Origin: Acanthornis magna
Taxonomy: Eukaryota > Chordata > Aves > Passeriformes > Acanthizidae
Direction: 5' to 3'
Assembly (NCBI GenBank): GCA_036785705.1
Contig: JAWUZG010000970.1
Location: 2,948,501-3,012,500 of the forward strand
Length of the DNA stretch: 64,000 nt
The notes under the pieces are model-generated. The model did no database searches. It was not told where the DNA came from and saw only the letters and a program-made list of their open reading frames with translations. Made by a program: the position numbers and the translations under genes. Below are positions 33,761-47,745 of the stretch, piece by piece; positions within the stretch are counted from its first letter, which is position 1, and each line of letters starts with the position of its first letter.

Positions 33761-36138
33761 ACTGTCTGAAAACATGATATGGGGGAACAGGGTTGAGCTT
33801 TATGTGCCCAGAGTGTCGGTCAGGCAGGGTCTGGGTAAAATGTGCCCTACCATGGAAGGTCTTACTCTGGCTGATTGAAAAAATTCTGCATTTACATTCC
33901 AAGGCTGAAAGGAAATAGATCACTGTTTAATACAACAAGGGAAACTCTTAAATTAAGATGGAGAATTTAAGGGTATTGTACTCCACCCCCTTATAAAATT
34001 AGAAATACCAAGCAGAGGCAGTGTCCAATACCAGGAATGCAGTTATGTAAACAGTAGATAAGGTGCCAGTAGACTGCACTTGGGAATATTTATAATATTT
34101 GCACTTATAGAATATTTGGGAGAATGTGTTAAGCAATGACATGATGTGCATGAGGAATGGGAAGACTCTCACTGAAACAAATACATTCTTATATCAAAGG
34201 AAGCATAGAACAGAATTTCGTGTGGGAAGCAAGACAAGGGAAGAAGATGATGGGATGATGGTCTTCCTAATCATGGTAATCACAGTCCTGTTTGTAGTGT
34301 ATGTTTAAATAGAAAGGAGGTAAATAGCCAAAGGAGCAAAAGTATTATTGGTTTTGCTGATACTGGGTTTAGAGTGGGTGAGCCCTCTTTTGGAGCAGAG
34401 AAAGTTTTTCTTTATGCACACTAGCTTGTTTGAATTCCGTATGTTTTGCAAAGTAGGACAGAAGGTGACACAAACTTCTAAAATCTTTTGGCATGTTTTA
34501 GTTTTGGATCTCTGAAACTCCTCTTAGTCCCTTCTTACCTATCTGTCTTGTTTCAAGGTACCTGTCTCAAGGTTTGTTTGCACATGAACCTTGCTTTCCA
34601 GACACTGCAAATGGTCACAGAAATGTGACAGCATGGGCTTTGAACTTGAAGCAAAACATTTTCTGGGCATTTGTATATACAAGACATGCTTCTCTCTGCC
34701 AGAAGAGATATATGTTAGTAAAGTCACAACTGTTTCAAATTCTTCAAAGCATCTTTTTTGTTTTTTCATCTTCTCACTGTCCTCTCTGAGTTTAGAATGT
34801 CAATGTAAACTCAGAAAAATCATTATATATCCTGAGTGTGCCACTGTAGTTCAAGACTATCTGTGTTTAATGCCATTAATTTTGGATAGACATGTTCTCA
34901 AGGGTGTGTTTGATTTGTTCCCATAATTATTATACCTTCTAGCTTTTTCTTCCTACTGCTAAAAGGGCAGTAGAGTCATTTGTGGTGCCAAACTCAAAAA
35001 AGCATTCATGGTAAGCCCTAGCTGCCAAGAAATCCAGCGAGTGCTATATCCTGCTCTGGTTTGTTGTCTTTTTCACACTGAGCAATACCATCCTATATGT
35101 TCATTATGTTACATTGCCTTTTATTTTTTGTTTTCCCCAAGTATATGCAAACAAATGCAGATAGTGGTCAGATTTGGTTAAAAGAGACAGGAGATCAGGA
35201 ATAAGTGATTATAAAAAGAGAGGCAAGGTGTTCCCACATTTATTTATTTACTTTTTTTACTGCTATTATCTTTTTCACTCATTATGTCTGCCTTCTTTTA
35301 TAGTAAGGCATGAAGCAAGAGACTCATGTTCAGCTTCCTAACCCAGAAACTTACATGTGGCTGCTATCTGTAGTCTTTTGTTTCAGAGAAGTCATAGTCT
35401 TGTTCAGAATTTTTAGCCAGAAGAATTAAAGCTACAATTTCAGTACAACATCTTTAAGTCTTACTGCTAAGAATTTTTCTGTGGCTGTTTTTCTTAACAT
35501 TTTATAAGGCATCTGGCTGTAGACCTCATTGAATCTTGCAAGATCAACTAGCTGTCTGTTACTTCACCTCTCATTGCTTTTCTGCATAAGCTATAAAGAA
35601 CAAATTCATAGATTGATTAAGTTCATTGAGAAGCAAAATGGCTTATTTGCCAGACTGGCAAGGTCAATTCCTGTCTCTAGTGTGTGTATAAATTTCATCA
35701 AAGTGGATTAATGTGAGAAATGTACAGGATCCCTGCACAGACTAGCAAGGAATACCACAGCTGGATACATCTTTGTAAATCACTGGGTGTTGGGTTTGGA
35801 TGTAATGCTAGTGCTTTAACTCAAGAACATTTGGATGCATAACATAGACTCAGAAAAGAAGACTATTAGAAGACCAGAGAAGGTGATTGCTTAATACTAG
35901 AAAAGCTAGGATTGTGTAATATATTCTTTTATTTCAGAGTGTCTTGTGTCTTACAGTGTGGCTGATATATTACAGAAGGTATCAAAGGAATGTCTTGTTC
36001 CAGTTTCCTCCATCTTCAGACCTTGTTTTAGTATCAATACAAAGGCTGATGTTTAAATAATATTTATCTGAATCTTTGAATTTTGAAACAGCAGAGTCAG
36101 GATAAAACATCTTCATTATGTCTACCGTCAATTTTAAA

Positions 36139-36140
<2 letters not shown>
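33761..36140. other. Unannotated AT-rich non-coding stretch
   Basis: No gene or identifiable repeat recognised. Confidence 0.5.

Positions 36141-36169
<29 letters not shown>
36141..36169. repeat. GT dinucleotide microsatellite
   Basis: About 14 uninterrupted GT units, followed by a short GCATGG/GCATGA hexamer run to about 36192. Confidence 0.95.
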
Positions 36170-36170
<1 letters not shown>

Positions 36171-36192
36171 ATGAGCATGGGCATGGGCATGT

Positions 36193-37015
36193 GTAGATTC
36201 TTGCTTATCACTATCATTATATGTTTATTCCTATCTAACTATATCTAGTTAGATTAAATTACAAATTTTCTCCAAATACACTATTTATTTATCTCCTGAT
36301 AATATGAGTATCTGTGTTTGAAAAACATTGCCTGTAATCAGAAAAATTTCTCTGTATTTCTTTGGGGCAACATAGGTTCTGGTTGAATGTCTGTACTAAT
36401 TTTCACAAACTATTTGTTGCGGTGTTACAGGCAGCAGGGATCTGCTCTATGAAGACACATTTGCTTACTTTGCCATGGTGCCAGCAAAATAAACTTCCAA
36501 GCTTTAGGCACAAAGACAATGACTTTAGGAGGAGAAGAGAGAGGCAATAGGTTTTAAATATGCCTATCTATTTCACCTTCCCAAATGGATACCTTGTTAT
36601 AAATAACTACATAATATTTCCATCACAGCCACTAATGTTCAGGGTTTACAGCATATATTTAAGTTTAATGGATTTTAGTTTACCCTTGAGAGAAGGGCAA
36701 AGTCTCAGTAGGGCAACCTTGCTTCCTTTAGACAAGATATAAGCAACAACTGCAACTGCAGAGCAGATCTAAAAATAGCTTTCTGGCAGTACAGTACAAA
36801 GCAATGAAGTATAAAAGCAAGATACTCAGTCTTGTACTGCAGTTATCTGCTCACTGGAGATTTTTCTCCGCTTTAATCCAAAGTGTCATGAAAGAAACAG
36901 TTTAATACATTGGCACATAAATTTTTATATTGCATAAGTTAACTGTACTTCATGGAGGTGCAACTGCCCAAACTCATTTAGATTATATGAAGGAAAAGAC
37001 AAGGTGTCACAGTAC

Positions 37016-37016
<1 letters not shown>
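36193..37016. other. Unannotated non-coding stretch
   Basis: Nothing recognised. Confidence 0.5.

Positions 37017-37060
<44 letters not shown>
37017..37060. repeat. Uninterrupted A run of 44 bases
   Basis: The longest homopolymer in the window. No retrocopy or LINE body is recognisable upstream of it, so its origin is open. Confidence 0.95.
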
Positions 37061-37063
<3 letters not shown>

Positions 37064-40000
37064 TGTTACAGTAATATTAATGCTCAGAGCCATTTCAGCA
37101 ACTCTAGCTAAATCTCCTTTCTGCCACTCCCTTAAAAAAAAAAGGAAAAGAAGCATTTTATCACAGTAACAGACAAAGACAAAACTACATCTATTTCTGA
37201 ACAAGGTCTTTAGCTTTGAGCCAAACCAGCACTCTTTCAGCAATGCTTCTCACATCATTTTGAGCAAGGAGGTATTTAGTCCTAGTGATACACAGTTCAG
37301 GAATTTCAGGAGTCAAACAGGCGGTTATACTTTCTAAACAAACTCTTCACTTAGACAAGAAAAAACATCACTCATTGGGCTGGTTGAAATTAAACAAGCA
37401 TCCTATTAAAATGTTGTGTATCATGTTGTTGATGTACTGGTTCAACAGACAAAATAATTAGCTAGCTTCCTAATTATGTACAGATATTGGTTTGATATTT
37501 TTTAATTTCTTAGATCTATTAATTTTTAAATTGTATGTATATAAAATCACCTATTTCCATCTTTGTCATCTTTAAATTAGTAGCAAAATTTAATTTTGTT
37601 TACTCTAATGGTCTGTGCATTATTTTGCCTAGGTTTTCTGGTTTGTTCTAGAAGCTTGGCAGCTCACACTAGCAGCATAAATAAGATATTAAGGGGAAGT
37701 AGGGGAGGGATCCCACTGATAGCATGGTGGTGAGGTCCTCAGCAGAAACCTTACTAGCCTGAGTGCTCATCCTTTCATAAAGTTATAGTCTTTTTGAAGT
37801 GTAACTTTTACAATACCTGAAACAGGGATTCTGCCTCTTCTGCCACCTTTTGAAATAATTGATAAAATAAAGCAACATTGATACAATAAAGCCACACAAA
37901 GTTTCTTGGGTCAGATTTTTGCTTTAATTTTAAGGACATTTCTGAATTTCCTGATGAAGAAGAAAAAATTAGGGGCTTAGTGGACAAATCTTAGAACCAG
38001 TTCTTAAAAAGTTCAAATACATTGTTTTTGTAAAAGCATCGGTCAAAACTATAGGAATTTGACTGTTTCCATGAACAAACTTAACTTCTGTTTTTTGTGA
38101 AGTAGCTTTTTCCTCCTTTTGCCCCGTTCTTCTGAGCTGTGTCTGAACTGATATTTAACTAGCATATATATTTTTGAAAAGATCATCATCATTAAGTACT
38201 CCAGCAAGGTAAAATAAGGCAGGAAGCAAAGCTTTAGTTTATCATTAAAAGTACTTCTTAATCCTCAGTGTTCTGGTTATAAAACTGCAGGACAAAAATT
38301 ACTTCTGGATGAAAGATACTGAGTAAGTGTTCAATAAAGCATAACTGGTCTTATCTGGGTTGTTTTTCATTGCTGTTCATTGAATACAGAGGTTCAATCT
38401 AGGTAGCAGGTAGCTCATTTGCATTGCATTTTGAAATATCACAAGAAGCAGCATTATTTTTGCCTCTATTGTTTCTGTTTATCACAGAGAATGGCAGGCC
38501 TTTGTTTTATGGCCTGGCTATTAGAGGTGGAAAACTCTCTGAAGCTGAGAGTGGTAAATTCATAAGGGCATTAGGAGTCATACCTGGATTCAATTAAAGA
38601 GGTAGGTGTCTGAAGTGGGACTTCTGCAGAATTTTTACACACATTTTGTGTATTAGATAAACATGCCTGTATGTTGATTCCTTTAATAGATTTATCTTTC
38701 CACAAATTCTAAAAGTTATTAGAGTCTTTATAAAACATATTGTGTGTTTGAATAGCAGAAGCAAACGTGATAGAGATTTAACACTCTTCAGTGCTAAATT
38801 TGAGGAATTATTTCAACACAATGCAAAGTTTTTTTCTACTTTGCTTGCTATCTGTTCAATTTGACAGGAGACAGACGAATGACAGATATCAAGTCTCTTG
38901 CTGCAGAAAAAGTATTGCAAAAGGACCTCCTCATATGTGTCCTTCTGAAAAACTGTACTATTTCCACATATACTATTCCTGAATACTGATGTCTTTGAAA
39001 ATAGAGTATGAGTGAGTCTGTAGCAGGTGACTTATATCAACCCAACTCTTCATTGTCAAAGCTTTACTTTATAACTGTGTTAATAGAGTTGGCTACACAC
39101 AAACTACTACTATTGACTACACACAAACACTTATAGCTCATTTGTTGATTCTTGACCTCACCCTCTAATCTAATATCCAAACTCCTTCCAAAACTTCAGT
39201 CTCAGATTTTTTATTTCTTCTTCATTAAACTAATGAAAATTTTAACTACTTAACCACCTAAAACATTACTGGTTTGTGACATGAAAGTTGGCATTAAGCT
39301 ACATTTCTCTAAGGCTGGTATCCCACCCACACTCAGAACTCCGATCCTGAGTACCAAACTCTCAGTGCACCCAGGCTTCTCAATTTCCTATTCTGCTCAA
39401 AAGGACATAAATCCACACTTCCCACCTTGAATGGGTGACCAACTGCATCTTGGATCATTAGCTGTCATAGAAGACAGTTGCTCCTGCCTTGTTGAAACCT
39501 CAGAATACCAGTCAGGTTTTTTAATACATTCAGAAATCTAGACCACTGCTGTTCTGCTGGCACTTCAGGTGGCTAATATAAAGCCAGCCTAGGTGTGTCT
39601 GCCATGAAGAGAAACAGAAAGAAATTGGTGGGTTTTAAAAGTGAATAAACTACTGGTACATACTGCAAACAAACACAAATTAAATTTAAGCTGCCTACTT
39701 CAGTGGTGTTAGCAGTTATGTTTTTATAGCCACATTGAAAATGGGGCCTAAATCCTTTTTCAGATTTGGCCTTTGATTGTTTACTTCTCCATTATTTTGA
39801 TTAGAACTGAGCCCCCATTTACTCTTAAAACATGATGTTTTTGAAAACCTTCCTTTCCAGATGAGAAGAATGGCTCATATTTCGACATAATTAATTGATT
39901 TTATAATACCTTTTTTCCCTTCAGTCAAGGTATAATGTTGTTTTGCCACTACACCTTTAGTTATGGTATATACGACACAATATGCAGCAGTGCAATTTTT

Positions 40001-40682
40001 CCTGTTTATCTTTCTGCTGTAATTTGTGCTGCTTTTGTATAACTCAGGCCTACAACAAAGCTACAACTGTGCACTAAACATGTGGTGACATCTCAGTACT
40101 TGCCTTCCTCACTTTACTAGAGCAAGAAATTGTTCCAGTGTTACCTGTCTCTGTATTGGAAGCAAAGGCCAAGGTAAACAGAAAGTGGACACACTATAAG
40201 CAGAGAACAAACAGCTATTGTTAACAGTGTCTCCTATGTAAATATGCATATTGCTGAATTTAGCATGAATCAAAGTGTGCTGAATACTACAAAGGCTACC
40301 TGTTTTGGAATATGCAATTTAAAAAGAAATGGTAGTTAGGTCTAACCAAGTTACTTCATTGTATGGAAACTGCACTCTTAATGCTCTGCGGGACATACTG
40401 AAAAATAAAACTTCCATTTATAAAATTTAATGCCTAACTGCTAATTAGTTTTGGCAAGTGTTAAAATGTCTATTGAAAGGAGAAGAAAACAAAAAAATCT
40501 TTAAACACTATGCATCTGAAAAAATAATAAATTGCATTTCTGGACATCTTAAATGAAAGATGCCATTCATTTTTCTGTGTAGGTCTCATTGTTTGTTTTT
40601 TTCCCAAAATTTCTGTGATTACGTATTTTATATTCATAAGATTCCCTTTAGAGTATTTTAGAGTGACAGCAACATAAGGGAA
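37061..40682. other. Unannotated AT-rich non-coding stretch
   Basis: No gene or identifiable repeat recognised. A 12-13 base duplication, CTACACACAAAC, occurs at about 39092 and 39118. Confidence 0.5.
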
Positions 40683-41177
40683 TGTCCTAATTTTGGCCAA
40701 GGACGGGGTTAATTTTTCTCAGTAGCCAGGAGGGGATAGAGCCAAGAGCAGTGTAGATGTGGACAAGATGTTGTGTTATTTGATACCATCTTACATCATG
40801 AAACAGACTCTCTTGCTTCCGGGGGGGGGGGGGTGTGGGGGTGGGGGGGGGGTGCGGGGAGGGCATTCTTTTTGGGTGGAGCAACTGTGGCAGACAGAGA
40901 GTGGGGTAACTCTGATCTCACCTGGAGGGAGCAGTTTGGGTGGTGTGGCTGTGGTTGAGCTGGGCTCCACACCCTCCCTTTTGTACACTTTTGTTATTTA
41001 TGTGGTTGCTGTTACTGTTAGTTTTCTTATCTCATTGCTGCTTCCAGTAAATTGTTCTTATCTCAACCCATAATCTCTACGCTCTGCCTGAAGCGAGTGA
41101 ATGGTGTCTGGTTTGTGAGAGCCTCGGAGAGGCAGGGGTGTCACTAAATTAGGGAGTGCCACTCCTAAACCACAACA
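40683..41177 (+). repeat. LTR, plus orientation, with long G-rich tract
   Basis: Starts TGTCCTAATTTTGGCCAAGG and ends CCTAAACCACAACA. The GGTTAATTTTTCTCAGTAGCC block and the AGTAAATTGTTCTTATCTC block match the start and U5 of the LTR family at 13274 and (reversed) 50789. GGAA adjoins both ends, a possible eroded target duplication. A G-rich stretch fills 40821-40863. Confidence 0.75.
40821..40863 (+). repeat. G-rich tract with G-quadruplex potential
   Basis: Runs of 13, 5, 10 and 4 G separated by T, TG or TGC. It satisfies the four-run pattern for a G-quadruplex on the plus strand. Confidence 0.85.
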
Positions 41178-43040
41178 GGAAAGAAGTACTGTACAACAGG
41201 GATTCACCTTGTATAAATGCTCTTTAATAGAGACCCTATTTTGTAGGTTGGTTCTCCCTCTCCTTTCTATCCAGACTACTTAGTTCTAATACTTAAAATA
41301 TTCCTCTAGCGTCTAAAGTATTAGCTGCTAATGTTAAATTACCTTGGTTTTTTTTGTTTCAAGTTTTGAGGACTGAGAGCTCCCTAGTGAAATCCATGGG
41401 GAAAAGCAGTACCCATAATCTTTGAGAATCATGGATTTTTAACAAGTTTCATTGACATTTATAATACCTGGAAATCTTAACCATCATCAACTCTTTTCAT
41501 GACCAGCAGGTCATGGATGACTCATTGAGAACTTCCTCTACAAAGAACCTTCTGTTTATGGTATCAGTCTTAATCAATCTTTCCTCTTTCTTACTCTTTG
41601 AAGATAGGTTTTATCTGCCAGTTCCATGCTAGAGTCGTCATATGCAAATGTTTTTCTGATATTGCTTAAGGTGAACATGAGAACCAGGATTTGTTTACAG
41701 CATTGCTCTCTTTATAGAAAGGTTATATAATGAATGTTGAAATTAAAATACTAAAATTCTCTCAAATACTTTCAAACCAGGTAAAATATAGGACAGTTAT
41801 AGAGTACTTAATAGTTTTAAACTTCCTTCCAAACAACAAGGACCATCTTTACTTAGAGCTAGACTCTTGTGCAGTGTAAAAGCAGCACCACTCAAATCCT
41901 TGAGGAAAGTTCTTTGTGCCTATGTTTGTATCAGAGGGAGCACCATGTTCTTTGTTTGGGAGTCAGTGCTTATCCACCAGAGAGAAGAAACTGTAGTAGT
42001 AAGTAGTACAATTTAGGTCAGAGATGAAATTTTACTCTCAGGGGAAATTTATTTAAAAAAAATTCCTACAATATTTTGTTTAAAAACCCAGCTGTTGCTG
42101 TTCCCCATACATGTCAAACACATAGGTGCCAGTATATAATTTGTAGTAACAGATAACATTATACTGTACTGTACTGTGAATTATGCACTAATCCACAAAA
42201 TGTGCAGTGTAAATCCCTGCTCCATGGAAGCCTGGTATTACTACTAGCTTAAACTTCTGGATTTCCCCCTCTACACCAGGCAGCTGGCACCAACAGTCCT
42301 GAGATACACTGATTAAGATTCTGGGCTGTAAAAACATTAATGATAGGCAAAGGCATTGAAGCGCAATCTGTGAGCAGGAAGGACTAGACTTAAGCAAACA
42401 GACTGTCTGCAGAGATTAGTGCGGGGAAAAAAAAATTACAGTCAACCTGTTCAATTCAGTTAGCACTTTCACTAAAAGGTAGATCACTGCTACTTCTTTA
42501 TTAACTTTGAAAACTAAAATAAGACTGCCCTGAGGGTGCTGGCTGGTGATAAGAATGGTGCTGCTGAAACTGACCTACTGCTGCTTCAGAAATAATCTAA
42601 TAAAGTTAATGCTGGAGGTGGTATTTTACAAGTGCTTGTAAAGGTAACTGTCATGCTCAGGAAAGCAGATACTCCAGTGACTGTACCAAAAAGCAGGAAT
42701 ATGAAAACACGAAGCTGGTAGCGGATAGAGGAGAAAATAGCAGTTTAATTAACAACATAATTGCATTTGAAAATCAGTTCAGCCCTTCATTAACAGGTCA
42801 TTTGAAACTTGTAGTAAAAGAAATGTGCCTTCAAATATTCTAGCATGTACCAAAGCTGTACACAGACCAGACGCAAGGTGACTAAAAAGGGAATGGCTTG
42901 AAAATACATAAAATCATGACATTTTGAGGCGGCTTTTCAGCTAGTTTGTAACCATTCAAAGCATAGTTCCCTTCTGTGGCACTACGCGCATTTATGTGAG
43001 CTGAGGTGACCTAATATTTGTCACTGCAACTGGGAATGGA
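41178..43040. other. Unannotated non-coding stretch
   Basis: Nothing recognised. Confidence 0.5.
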
Positions 43041-43480
43041 TGCAAGTCTTTTGAGGAAAGGGTAGAGAAAAACCTGGTGAGACTGACTGGGGTGCTGGGT
43101 CCAGTTATGTGTTTGTCAATGTAAGACATGGACATGCAGAAGCTCGTCCATTAAAGGGCCACAAGGATGATCAAGGAGTTAGAGTAGCTGATCTGTGAGG
43201 AGAAGTCAGGAGACATGAGACTATTTAGCATGGAGAACTTAAGAATAAGGGGGATAGTAGCAAGGTGCTTATATACCTGATGGGAGGGATTAAAGAAGAT
43301 GGAGCTTTAGTCTTGCCAGTGGTGTCCAGATTGCTCAGACTGACTCTAGAGACACCATAGTTGGAGACATTCAAAACCCTGGATGATATCCTGAGCCACT
43401 TGCTGTCCTTGACTCTGTCTTGAGCAGGGTCATTGCTCTTGAACTCCAGAGTTTGCTTCCTGCCTCAACCATCCTAAAAA
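43041..43480 (+). mobile_element. CR1 3' part, plus strand, decayed
   Basis: Diverged CR1 blocks are in order: GGGTCCAGTTATGTG, GGGCCACAAGGATGATCAAGG, AGGAGAAGTCAGGAGACATGAG, then TTGGAGACATTCAAAACCC and a tail resembling GAACTCCAGAG...CCTCAACCATCCTA. No open frame remains. Confidence 0.75.
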
Positions 43481-44574
43481 CTGATAAAGAGAGCATGGGT
43501 GAAGAGACTATTCTTTTATTATTGTTATTACTATGAAGATTTATAAGCTAGTATTGGTAGGTAGAGAAATTGAAATTTAGTTATCTTGGAGTGAATTATG
43601 CAATGAAATATGCAAGTATGTGAAAGAAATATTTGGATTTTTTCTTTGTTTGCTTCTCATCTGCTTTTGGAGGGCAGCTTTTCTAGGCCTCCAGATAGTT
43701 TAGAAGAGTTTAACACTTCTAATGGCACGAGGAAGAAAGAAAAAGTCATTTCAATTGCAGACTCAAAGTTCTTTGAGTAAGGTCTGTGCTTCTCTTTTGG
43801 CTATTTCAGTCTACATTGAGCTTTTACAGTACTGCCCAAACAAAGGAGGAAATATGGAAGAAAAAAATACTTTTTTTTGTTTTTTCAAGTAGCTGCTAGA
43901 TCAAGTAACTTCATGTAAATACAGAGTATTCTAGGTGGCTTGGAGAAGATAGTACATGAAAAAGAAGGACATACAGTGAGCAGGAGACAAGACATATTGT
44001 TGCCTGTTCCAGTCACACACAAAAAAATCACAAGTCAATGGAAGATGAAGATGTTCCTGTTTCTTCATAGCACTTGTACAGAAGTCTAAACCATTCAGGT
44101 TTGACACTGCACTTCCTGGAAAGTGAAGTTGCTGTTAAATTTTGAGGCATGTAGGTTTGTCTGGAATTTTGTTAGCCTGTGACTTGGAAAGAGTCTCTCT
44201 GTTTTAACCTTTAAATTCTAACATCTCAAGAAAAACAATGCTATCTGTTCTGCAGCACTAACTGTAAGAGAAGATATCCCTAACCAGAAATAAAAGAAAA
44301 TGAGATTCTCCTGTTCAGTGAGGTAAGCAGACCACCTAAAAATTTCCTTCCTAATTTATAGGTGCACACATTTTTATAATGCATTTGTTTCCATAAAGCT
44401 TCTTTAAGGTTGTGTGGGCGAGACTTCAAGCCCTGTTCCCATGCAACAAGAAAGCAAATGATTTGCTCAGCACCCTAGGGATAAGTCATGATGTGGTGAC
44501 TGGATCTCTTTAGTAAGTGGGGTCCTGACTCCAGAGAGAAATCCACCTCCAGCAAAGGCTATGTAAACTGTTCC
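43481..44574. other. Unannotated non-coding stretch
   Basis: Nothing recognised. Confidence 0.5.
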
Positions 44575-45140
44575 AGTCTGTTTACCTTGGCTAACTACCA
44601 GACGTCTACCTAGCTGTTCTCTCACTGCCCACTGCAGCAGGACAGAGAGAGAAAGTAAGATATAAAAGAATGTCAAGACAAGGACATCACTTACCAATTA
44701 CCATCACAGGCAAAACAGACATAATTTGGGGAAAAATAATTCATTGACAATTAAAATAAAGTTGGATGGAAAGGAAGAAAGACAAAAAATGAAGACATCA
44801 TGCCACATACCCCTTATTCCCAGGCTCAATTTCATGTCTTCATTTCTGACTCCTGACTTGCTCCAACCCCCAAAGGCCACGGAGGAGTGATTTTGGTGAG
44901 GTTGTAGTCAGCTCCTCACTCCTAATTCTTCCTCGTCACATTTCTCCCCTTCTCCAGTGTGGGTCTTCTCCATGGACTATAGCCTTCAGGGTAAACCCGT
45001 TCCAGCAGGGCTCTCCGTGGTTCACTGTTCCTTCATGAAATAACCCACCTTCTCCAGTGGGCACTCCTACATGGGCTACTATGTGGATAGCTGTTCTATC
45101 ATGCTTTCCTCCACAGGCTGCAGTGAGCTCCATGACTAGC
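44575..45140 (-). repeat. ERVL-like LTR, minus orientation
   Basis: CAGTCTGTTTACCTTGGC, TCTCTCACTGCCCAC, ACCATCACAGGCAAAACAGAC and AAAATAATTCATTGACAATTAAAAT follow the order of the left block at 17596-17812. Then come degenerate repeats of a CTCCAGTGTGGGTCTTCTCC-type unit (44950-45120). Such repeats are typical of one avian ERVL LTR family (recalled, not checked). Ends are approximate. Confidence 0.6.
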
Positions 45141-47592
45141 TATTTTTTGGAAATAGTGAATATTTCTTTCCTGTTGAAAGTATTGAATTTGGAACTATAA
45201 AAATGATCACTAAAGGGACAGAAAGCAGTAAACTATATAGGTGGGTTAAACTTTTAATCACAGTTTTGAGAAGAAGGGAATCTTCTTTCCATGAGAAAAG
45301 GATTTTATTACCACTGTAAAAAAATTCTGTTAGGGTAGATATATGTGACAGAATATCATGGTGTCATATCAACACTGCATTTCCAATGTCCATATGCAAT
45401 GAGTCAATAACCTTCCTAACAAAATTTCATGCCCTTTCAAGGTTGAACTAAGCCAGAAATACTTTTATTCTTTATTTTAATTGTTATTGCCCATTTATTA
45501 AATCCGTGTATGGTATACATCTAGCCTGCAGAAGTTCCAGCTCAAAAATAAACAGCACAAAAGCCTTGATGAATGTTGAGTTTGTTTTATTGCTAGAACT
45601 GGACTTCATTATCTGGTTTGCTACATATAGTTAAAAATTATTTTTAATTCTGTGGAATGTATAGATTGGCAGGTGATAAATATCTCATAAAAACCATTTC
45701 TTTGGAGCACTTATGGTATCCAAAAAACATCAATTAATTGATTAGTGTCTGTTCTGCAGATAAAAAGTACATAATTTATTTACAGTTTTGTCCTCAAATG
45801 CTCATTAAATGCTGGAACATGGAAGTCAGTGCACTGCTTACATTGTTTTACATTGAAAAAATTAGAGCATTTCTCTAGTTTAAATAACCAAATGATGACG
45901 ACTATCTTTTCACATTCATTTATCAGAAGAAAATGGTACAGATAGGTCACATATTCTGCTGCTTCTCAGAAAAAAAATTGAAAAAGAGGGAATAAAAAGA
46001 AAGAACGGGAAAAAGTTAATATACAAAATGCACTGATTCAGAAAATACAGAGGCGGCAATGCCTCTGTATTCCTAAAGAAAATCATAACTTGTTTGAGGA
46101 ACAACACTTACATCAGTTATTTTCTTCTCAGGGGATTCCTTTAAAGCCTGATTCTTAGACTACTGCACCTCTACTCTTCCTCTGCAAAATAAAAAAATCC
46201 AACATCTTCTGCATTCTAAGTTGCATATATGAAGGTTTATGAAGATCTCAGAAATGGAGGTTATATCAACTGATAAAAAAATTTAGAACGTTTATATAAA
46301 GGCAGACAACAAAACTACAAGCACACTGAATTTCATGCTTCCTACACAAAAGCATGCTTCTTGGTTATGGAAAGACTAAAAACATCTATAATTTATGTTA
46401 TAAAGAAACATTGTTAATAATACCAGCCCAGTTCGCAATTTTTTCGTGAAATAATATAAACTAAGTCTTTTTAGTAGATAAACGAAATTATTTTATGGAT
46501 CACCATGGCATAGCCTGCAGCTTCCTGTAATCTAAATAAAACACAATATAAATATATTTTTTCTATGTTGGAAAATTTGTTTTGATTAGTGAAAAATGAT
46601 TGACACAATTTTAAACTCAACGCTAACTTAACCACTAAAAGTTTGATGTTCTGGGTTTCTGATGTTTCTGATGTTCTTCCTTGCTGAATTTTTTGTTCCT
46701 CTTTTCTTTTCGTGTTCTATTACAGAAGTTAAATATCATGCTGACAATGCCACTGTCTTATGGGTTACAAAAATGTATACATGTGTTACTTTGATGTAAA
46801 TAACAAAAACCTTTCTACCTTGTCTATAAAAATACCAGATAGGAATACATTTAGGTCAACTGAAAATGCTGCCTAAATACATTTTGTATAGTTGCATTAG
46901 TGAAAAGATTTTGAAAGACCTTGTGATTCATCAATAGTCACTGCCAGAAATTAAATGGGTTTCTCACAGAGCACTTAACATTATGTTTTATCTCCTCCTC
47001 CCTTACAGACTACATCAGATCCCGTTGGTGTTGGACAGTTTCATCAATACCAGTCACAGACTGTATGCACATGTGCTTCCTTAATACATGTTTAGTAACT
47101 GGGCTTGGTGCTTTTCTTGGCCTATTGATTATGTCTGTCTTGAAGTGACTATATTTTCTGGTTCTGCAACCATAGATTGAAAGTCTTACTCTCATACTTC
47201 TTAACTGAGATGCTACAAGATCAGCCTCTAGTGGACTTAGCATTTCTGATCAATGGAAGTGGTAGAGGAAAATGTTAAATGTACCATGAATTTGTGATGG
47301 TGTCTTGCTGCTACTGTTACCAGTATTTTCCAAAGACAATCTGTTCCTCTTAAACTCTGGGAAATACTAGAATACTTCCTCAATATTTTAAGAATATCAT
47401 TAAAAATCTTCAATAAAAAACCAAATTTAGCTCTGGATGAAACTGTAGCTTTATTGAAGCAATGACAGTATTATTGTAGACCTCAGTGGGGAAGACTGTG
47501 ACCTCATATGTTTAGTGACTTTACTTTGCTTTTCATGTAAGAACACAATACAAGATTTAGCACAGTCATAAAAAAATCACATATGATCAAAT
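45141..47592. other. Unannotated AT-rich non-coding stretch
   Basis: No gene recognised. Confidence 0.5.
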
Positions 47593-47745
47593 AATGAAAT
47601 GATAAAATGGTTGAGGTTGGAAGGCATCTCTGGAAGTCGTCTGGTACAACCTACTTGCTTAAGCAGGACTACCTAGAGCAGTCTGCCCAGTATCATGCCC
47701 AGAGCTGTTCAGAGCTCTAGAATTGTGTTAGCAGGCACTAATGTG
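47593..47745 (-). mobile_element. CR1 3'-tail fragment
   Basis: AAAATGGTTGAGGTTGGAAGGC, CATCTCTGGAAGTCGTCTGG and CCTAGAGCAGTCTGCCCAG are the reversed 3' end of a CR1. Confidence 0.85.

Noticed and set aside
36141..36192. GT/GCATGG repeats as a CRISPR-like or regulatory array
   Set aside because: It is a simple microsatellite with no spacers; CRISPR is not expected in an animal genome.
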